Virus record (IMG/VR): IMGVR_UViG_3300006805_001809
Location: 1 to 34,111 of that record
Strand: one strand, 5' to 3'
Length of the DNA: 34,111 nt
Source: a virus
Below, in pieces: positions 30,685-34,111 of the stretch. The translations under genes were made by a program, and so were the position numbers. Position 1 is the stretch's first letter; each line of letters begins with the position of its first letter. Under the pieces are notes generated by a model. The model did not search any database. It saw nothing but the letters and a program-made list of their open reading frames with translations, and was not told the DNA's origin.

Positions 30685-30866
30685 TTGGAACCGAGATGAG
30701 GGTCGTACGTGACGGGTCGTTCGTCTTCATCGTCAGTGTTTCGTGGGGGAGGCTTCGGCGTCTGCGAGGGCTTGATCGGCAGCGTCGTGGTTCTCCCCGT
30801 TAATGGTCGCGGGGGCGACGCTGTGGCTGGCTGCGGCGGCTTCTGCTGCCTGTAGACTCGCGGCAC
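30681..30866 (-). CDS. Pro-rich overlapping frame, possible gene or +1 frameshift extension
   Basis: A 61-codon frame in +1 register relative to the gene at 30733-31167, overlapping its end. It reads on through 30681 and ends in an acidic tail, NTDDEDERPVTYDPHLGSK. Its stop overlaps the GTG of the cold-shock-like gene (GTGA), as for real coupled genes here, and otherwise 48 nt would be non-coding. The two frames overlap at a C-rich stretch (GCC TCC CCC ACG), where a +1 shift would extend the upstream protein by the acidic tail. Composition (PPQPATASPPRPLTGRTTT) is low complexity, so it may also be chance. Confidence 0.3.
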   Translation of the reverse strand: MPRVYRQQKPPQPATASPPRPLTGRTTTLPIKPSQTPKPPPRNTDDEDERPVTYDPHLGSK

Positions 30867-31167
30867 GTCGATCCTCTCGTTCTTTCAACAGGGCGGCTCG
30901 CCCGACTTCGTGATAGACCTGCTCGGCGTTCTTCCGCACGGCTTCGGCCTTCCCGTCCAGGCCCACGATGCCGCCGTTGACCGGCGCGGTGATGTGGATG
31001 GTTCGCATGAGGAACGTGATCTTCAGGTTCAACTCATCGAGCAGGGCATCGGTCATCTCGACGCCTTCGCGACACTCCGCGTGATTGTTCACGATCGAGG
31101 TCGCGATTTCCTGCAAGCTCGGGATGCGCGGCAACGTCTTCGGCAACGACTTCAACGGATCGCTCAA
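30733..31167 (-). CDS. Hypothetical helical protein upstream of the portal
   Basis: A 144-residue protein. I place the start at the TTG of 31167, which has AGGAG 7 nt upstream. A GTG two codons earlier would sit only 1 nt from that site. The sequence is helical: LKSLPKTLPRIPSLQEIATS, VEMTDALLDELNLKITFLMR, GKAEAVRKNAEQVYHEVGRA, KEREDRRAASLQAAEAAAAS. The C-terminus is polar and Ala-rich. It occupies a position between terminase and portal where a small terminase might be expected, but no HTH is visible. Function unknown. Confidence 0.5.
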   Translation of the reverse strand: MSDPLKSLPKTLPRIPSLQEIATSIVNNHAECREGVEMTDALLDELNLKITFLMRTIHITAPVNGGIVGLDGKAEAVRKNAEQVYHEVGRAALLKEREDRRAASLQAAEAAAASHSVAPATINGENHDAADQALADAEASPTKH

Positions 31168-31173
31168 GTTCAC

Positions 31174-31516
31174 ACTCCTGCACAGTCAACGGGTTAGCCA
31201 CCGAATCGCCGCACCGCTCGGTGAACACGGCACCCCCGGATCGTCTGAGAGGGCGATCCTTGGCGGACACTTGCGAACTACCTGTCAACTTACTTGTCTA
31301 TCGAACAGGTGTTAGCTTGTTAATTAGCTTGTAACGAGTGAAAGTCTAGCATAAATTAGGGTCGCCGCGCTCACCCGTTCCGTCTATGGCGGGGGTACGT
31401 AGTGGTTCGACTCCACGACGGGCGCACTGCTGCGTGACGACGCAGGGGGTCGCCTGGACGACGTTAGAAAGATGGCGTATGAGCAGCCTGACGCGAAAGC
31501 GTCGTGAGCGCGGAGT
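31174..31516. other. Non-coding gap with direct repeats and hairpins
   Basis: This 343-nt gap separates the terminase nuclease gene from the pre-portal genes. It holds a direct repeat TTAGCTTGT (31312-31320 and 31325-31333), an inverted repeat ACCTGT/ACAGGT (31280-31285 and 31305-31310, 19 nt apart), a TTGACA on the minus strand (31284-31289) without a good -10, and on the plus strand a T-arm-like hairpin. Hairpins CTGCGT-GACG-ACGCAG (31430-31445) and GACGC-GAAA-GCGTC (31490-31503) lie near the nuclease stop and may act as weak transcript ends. No gene with a credible start is seen on either strand. Confidence 0.5.
31373..31424 (+). ncRNA. tRNA T-arm/acceptor-like fragment
   Basis: On the plus strand GTGG-TTCGACT-CCAC (31402-31416) reproduces a T stem-loop with the invariant TTCRA loop. 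Adjacent CACCCGT (31373-31379) and ACGGGCG (31418-31424) pair over 6 of 7 positions like an acceptor stem. Only about 21 nt separate acceptor and T-arm, too few for D and anticodon arms, so this is not a complete tRNA. It might be a tRNA remnant, an attachment-site relic or a small structured RNA. No CCA is encoded. Confidence 0.3.
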
Positions 31517-32146
31517 CTACAATTTCCCGAGATGTATGTCTCGACCGTCTCGCTTCTCGCCTGTCTGCATCCGCTGTTCGATCCAGTGGGTCGCTGGCCG
31601 CTTCAAAATAGCCTTCGCGATCGGTCTACGCGAGATGACTTGTTCAAGGGCTGAGAGCGTGTAGTCCTGTCCTGTGGCCCTGACTTTGTACGCCGAGGAT
31701 TCTTCGGGGGGCCAGCGAGCGCGTTGAATTTCGTTCGGCAGGACGGTCAACCACGGCGCGAGGAAGATTTTGTTGTCGTGGAAGTATTCTCGCGTGACTT
31801 CGGTTCGCAGCTCCGCGCCGTGCCCGATGTTGCGCTTCAGGCGCATCTTGCAGCGTTGCATTTCCTTCGAGAACTCGGTGTCAGGGTCTACCCACGCAGA
31901 ACACCGCGAGTCTTTGCCGGCGTAGCTTCGCCAGGTGCGAACGACTAGCTCGCCCCACTCGACGGTCGTCAATCCCGATAGTTCGATTTCTCCATCACCT
32001 ACGTAGTGATAGTTCGGAATTTCCTCTACCACAAGCACCGGATAGCCGGGAAGCAAGGCGAGGATCGCGGCAGACGAAAACCTCCCGACAGACGCACCCA
32101 GTTGATACTCGGTGTGTGCCGGGAGGCGTAACAGATCACGGGTCAT
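31517..32146 (-). CDS. Terminase large subunit, nuclease domain as a separate gene
   Basis: A 209-residue protein that looks like the C-terminal RNase H-type nuclease half of a large terminase. It has an initial strand hairpin (TEYQLGASVGRFSSAAILAL), PVLVVEEIPNYHY, a helix TTVEWGELVVRTWRSYAG, the AWVDPDTEFS segment with Asp87, then LRTEVTREYFHDNKIFLAPW, EIQRARWPPEESSAYKVRAT and GQDYTLSALEQVISRRP with Asp161 in the place of the last catalytic Asp. The first catalytic Asp (usual x-D-x-G) is Ser19 here. It follows the ATPase gene after two tiny genes. Resolving concatemers at packaging would require both proteins to associate. Assignment is by motif order and neighbours. Confidence 0.6.
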   Translation of the reverse strand: MTRDLLRLPAHTEYQLGASVGRFSSAAILALLPGYPVLVVEEIPNYHYVGDGEIELSGLTTVEWGELVVRTWRSYAGKDSRCSAWVDPDTEFSKEMQRCKMRLKRNIGHGAELRTEVTREYFHDNKIFLAPWLTVLPNEIQRARWPPEESSAYKVRATGQDYTLSALEQVISRRPIAKAILKRPATHWIEQRMQTGEKRDGRDIHLGKL

Positions 32147-32152
32147 CGGGCG

Positions 32153-32281
32153 TTACTTCTCGGGGCCAGCTTCCGACTCAAGCTTCTGGTGCAGCTTGCG
32201 GAGTTCGTCCGCGTCGTCGTGTTCAGCGGCCTTCTTCTTCGGTTCCGGCTTCTCGTCCGGTGTCTCGTCTTTCTTGCTCAT
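32153..32281 (-). CDS. Tiny charged protein between the terminase halves
   Basis: A 42-residue protein with a strong GGAGG ribosome binding site 5 nt before its ATG. It is highly charged and disordered to helical (MSKKDETPDEKPEPKKKA, DDADELRKLHQKLESEAG). The better ribosome binding site than most neighbours suggests it is really translated. It separates the ATPase gene from the nuclease gene by its own length plus 6 nt. A bridging or regulatory role in packaging is imaginable but not shown. Confidence 0.55.
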   Translation of the reverse strand: MSKKDETPDEKPEPKKKAAEHDDADELRKLHQKLESEAGPEK

Positions 32282-32312
32282 CACTACCTCCAGCGATTGA
32301 TTGTACGGCAAC

Positions 32313-32432
32313 TTACAGGAACATCCACCACAGCCACGGGAAAAACACACGGATCGGCCACGGGCCGGTGAACTCGCGGCATTCGCCCGTGCGGGAGTTG
32401 CAGATCATCGGAACGACAATTTTCTCGTACAT
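32313..32432 (-). CDS. 39-residue protein with Trp/Phe-rich hydrophobic end
   Basis: A short frame starting at the ATG of 32432, which overlaps the ATPase stop (TAATG), the same coupling seen elsewhere. It reads MYEKIVVPMICNSRTGEC and ends PWPIRVFFPWLWWMFL. The last 13 residues hold four aromatic Trp/Phe clusters and would insert in a membrane or bind a protein groove. It is too short for usual gene callers. The overlap and the absence of any other frame in this stretch support it. Function unknown. Confidence 0.45.
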   Translation of the reverse strand: MYEKIVVPMICNSRTGECREFTGPWPIRVFFPWLWWMFL

Positions 32433-33406
32433 TACTGGATAGCCTCCGCTGCGAGCCTGATTGCCTGTTCATCCCACAGTTGAGGAAAGTTCAACGGGGA
32501 GAATATCTGCGCTTCCTTCTCAAAGTCGTACACCGCGCCGATGTGTCGATTGACCTTGCCGCCCCACGCGACCGCGAACCGCTCCCGCGTCATCAAGCCA
32601 CCTTTATCAGGATCATCACGATCTTTGGCGGCTTGGTCGAACGTGAACGGGTTGCATTGCGCGTCAACGTCGCATGAGCAGTGATAGTAAGGGTCTTTCC
32701 CGTGCGCTTTGTCGTGAAGTTCTCGCACCCAAGCGCGGTCAGGCGTTGTAGCGAAGACGCCAAAGCCGTCACGCTGGCGGACGTTCTGCGCGACGTGCGT
32801 CCAGACATGCAGACCTGGTAACTGGTACGCTTCGGCAAAGTAGTAGGCATCGCGAGTCTTGCCCTTCATCGTTTCCGACTTCCGCGAAGCGCGGTAGCTC
32901 TTGCACTCGAAGTGAGCGCCGTTTTCGAGTGTAAACCACATCGCGCCATCTTTCTTATTGTTTCTTAGCGACGTGGTGGCAAGTCCTAGACCCCTCTCGG
33001 ACAACAGAAACTCAAGCAAGTAGTTGAATTCAGGCTCGCAGGTGTCGTATTCAAGGCCGATGATGTCTACCGCACCATCGACGCCAGCGTAGCCGCTCAT
33101 CCACATCGCCCCGCTCCATGACTTCCCGCCCTTGAAGCCGGCGAGGTCAGCGAGAACGTGAGCCGGCCCACCGGGACGCGGCACAATCAGCCGTGGTTCG
33201 ATCGCCTCATCTTCCAGCATAACTAACTGCGATGGTTGGCCTGGTTGCGGAGCCTGATCGGTCAGCGTCCAGCCCTCACCCGCGAGAATCCATTCGGCCT
33301 GATGGGGAAACGGCGTGATCTCGTACTTCGACCAAACCTTGCGGCGGAACTCGTTGACGAGCGCGTGACGACGGGCATTAACTGATTGACGTGACGGCAA
33401 AATCAT
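32432..33406 (-). CDS. terL: Terminase large subunit, ATPase domain
   Basis: A 324-residue protein whose ATG overlaps the Mom-like gene stop (ATGA). It carries an adenine-binding FPHQAEWI segment (residues 33-40), a Walker A-type ADLAGFKGGKSWSG (Lys95, Ser96), a Walker B-type strand AYYFAEAYQL with Glu192 as catalytic carboxylate, and a GVFATTPD coupling-type motif near 217-223. This is the DNA-translocating motor that fills the prohead through the portal. The frame stops (TAA) just after the linker (FPQLWDEQAIRLAAEAIQ), where a fused nuclease domain would normally start. The nuclease is encoded separately 285 nt further on. Confidence 0.85.
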   Translation of the reverse strand: MILPSRQSVNARRHALVNEFRRKVWSKYEITPFPHQAEWILAGEGWTLTDQAPQPGQPSQLVMLEDEAIEPRLIVPRPGGPAHVLADLAGFKGGKSWSGAMWMSGYAGVDGAVDIIGLEYDTCEPEFNYLLEFLLSERGLGLATTSLRNNKKDGAMWFTLENGAHFECKSYRASRKSETMKGKTRDAYYFAEAYQLPGLHVWTHVAQNVRQRDGFGVFATTPDRAWVRELHDKAHGKDPYYHCSCDVDAQCNPFTFDQAAKDRDDPDKGGLMTRERFAVAWGGKVNRHIGAVYDFEKEAQIFSPLNFPQLWDEQAIRLAAEAIQ

Positions 33407-33984
33407 AAGGCGTAGACGTAGCGATGCTTGGATGCCCTCGGGAGTCGGCGCAGTTCAACGGACGCTGGAGCGTGCGCTGCGCGTGAATAACGCTTCCGCG
33501 TAGGCCCAAGCAGATCGGATGAATCCTCTACCATGTCGAAGCGAGGTGTCCGCCGGTTGTCATCTGTGCGCCCGTCCTGTTTCCAGTTAGACGCCTTATA
33601 GATTAGACCCTTATGTCCAAACGACGGGTCGGCGTAGCTAACGAGCAGGCCAACGTCTCTGTGGTGCGAGCGAACGTAGCGAATAGCCTGACCAATCACA
33701 AAGCTCTCAGTGTTGGCAGGTAGTAAGTCTTCAAGATAAAGCCGCGCCAGTTCCCATACGACGCATCCATAACGCCTCGCCGTCTCACGCGGTGGCATCG
33801 CGAAGCACACCATGCCGCGAGAAACGCCATCAATGACGACAGCGAGAACAAGTGTGACGACTGCTGGACGGCGGCGGAGGTAGTGAGCGCGGAAGAAGCG
33901 ATCGCACTCGGTGATGGTGCTGGGGCGAATAACGGTGCGGTGCCGCCATGATGAGTCGAAACACGGGCCAACGGGTCGGGGCAT
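33403..33984 (-). CDS. mom: Mom-like DNA modification protein
   Basis: A 193-residue protein beginning MPRPVGPCFDSSWRHRTV. It matches the phage Mu Mom type, a GNAT-related enzyme that modifies adenine in phage DNA and so protects it from host restriction. Shared elements are HYLRRRPAVVTLVLAVVIDG, GMVCFAMPPRETARRYG, VVWELARLYLEDLLPANTES, FVIGQAIRYVR, and the diagnostic VSYADPSFGHKGLIYKASNW. I chose the ATG at 33984. The frame is open 40 codons upstream, but that part is AT-rich promoter DNA. It is coupled by ATGA to the terminase gene, so modification and packaging are co-expressed. The C-terminal ~50 residues are basic. Confidence 0.85.
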   Translation of the reverse strand: MPRPVGPCFDSSWRHRTVIRPSTITECDRFFRAHYLRRRPAVVTLVLAVVIDGVSRGMVCFAMPPRETARRYGCVVWELARLYLEDLLPANTESFVIGQAIRYVRSHHRDVGLLVSYADPSFGHKGLIYKASNWKQDGRTDDNRRTPRFDMVEDSSDLLGPTRKRYSRAAHAPASVELRRLPRASKHRYVYAL

Positions 33985-33995
33985 TGTGAGTGCGG

Positions 33996-34046
33996 AGTGT
34001 AGCACGATGGAGTGAAATAAATAGATGTTGACAAATCGAAAGTCAA
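33996..34046 (-). promoter_or_regulatory. AT-rich promoter region upstream of mom and terminase
   Basis: The last ~100 nt are clearly more AT-rich than the rest. Minus-strand TTGACT (34041-34046), 17 nt and TATTTA (34018-34023) form one candidate promoter. A TACACT preceded by TGC (33996-34001), 11 nt before the ATG, is an extended -10 alternative. A TTGACA on the plus strand (34028-34033) lies in the spacer as a possible operator half-site. A CATAAT at 34091-34096 may belong to a further promoter whose -35 is outside the window. Confidence 0.5.
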
Positions 34047-34111
34047 GAGGGTGATAATAACGAAGGTTAACATAACGTGGTAATGACCAGATTATGTAAA
34101 CCAAAGGCGAA

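Noticed and set aside
30733-31167. Small terminase subunit
   Set aside because: The position is suggestive, but no helix-turn-helix or oligomerisation pattern of TerS can be recognised.
31353-31428. Complete tRNA gene around the TTCGACT loop
   Set aside because: Placing 76-nt cloverleaf positions gives no pairing anticodon stem or D-arm. Only the T-arm and an acceptor-like stem pair, so I list it as a fragment.
32284-32472. 62-codon minus-strand frame between terminase genes
   Set aside because: It overlaps the ATPase end and the better supported 39-codon frame, and has low-complexity Arg/Pro composition and no ribosome binding site.
33985-34104. N-terminal 40-codon extension of the Mom-like gene
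   Set aside because: The stretch is AT-rich, contains promoter-like elements, and the conserved protein plausibly begins at the ATG at 33984.
1-34111. CRISPR array, insertion sequence, integrase or terminal direct repeats
   Set aside because: No regularly spaced repeats, transposase or tyrosine/serine recombinase motifs were seen, and the two window ends share no obvious repeat.

Overview
The window looks like most of the genome of a tailed double-stranded DNA phage (Caudoviricetes), GC-rich apart from its right end. Every confident gene except one lies on the minus strand, so transcription runs from high to low coordinates. A long portal, a head-tail adaptor-like protein, a DNA-stabilising tail-nozzle protein and a fibre are present. 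No tape measure, major tail tube or sheath is recognisable, which points to a short-tailed (podovirus-like) virion. No integrase, RNA polymerase or DNA polymerase was found. The sequence does not identify the host.

Layout in the direction of transcription. (1) 34.1-31.5 kb: an AT-rich promoter region, a Mom-like DNA modification enzyme, and a large terminase that appears split into an ATPase gene and a nuclease gene with two tiny genes between them. (2) 31.5-31.2 kb: a non-coding gap with a tRNA T-arm-like hairpin on the plus strand. (3) 31.2-28.1 kb: two small accessory genes, one with a cold-shock-like domain, then the portal. (4) 28.1-26.3 kb: a replication cassette sitting inside the head cluster. 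It has a promoter with paired TGTCAA-NN-TTGACA palindromes, a zinc-ribbon protein, a lambda O-like initiator carrying iteron-like repeats inside its gene, and a helicase-loader-like protein. (5) 26.3-22.4 kb: scaffold, major capsid protein, two further structural proteins, and a strong hairpin. (6) 22.4-15.0 kb: head-tail and tail genes, including a signal-peptide-bearing protein, a fibre and the nozzle. (7) 15.0-14.5 kb: a free-standing HNH endonuclease, the only convincing plus-strand gene. (8) 14.5-7.1 kb: virion-associated and probable ejection proteins with low-complexity segments and shared short peptide tags (MAxRR starts, GPRRR motifs, C-terminal Leu/Met-rich helices). (9) 7.1-3.85 kb: a small HTH protein and a lysis-like region with several small membrane proteins, a holin candidate and a TIM-barrel glycoside-hydrolase-like protein. 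(10) 3.85-0 kb: a separate operon with a ribbon-helix-helix protein, a KGG-repeat protein, an Erf single-strand annealing protein, a YqaJ/lambda-exonuclease-like nuclease, small zinc proteins and a truncated HNH-like gene.

Genes are tightly packed, many with ATGA, GTGA, TAATG or TAGTG overlaps, so translational coupling is likely. Several promoters share an unusual layout: TTGAC(A/G), an 18-bp spacer, a -10 hexamer, and a start codon only 6-12 nt further on, which predicts leaderless or nearly leaderless mRNAs. The observations I consider most worth checking are the replication cassette with its internal origin and operator array, the split terminase, and the shared peptide tags in the virion-protein cluster. 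All functional calls come from reading motifs by eye. No database search was run.
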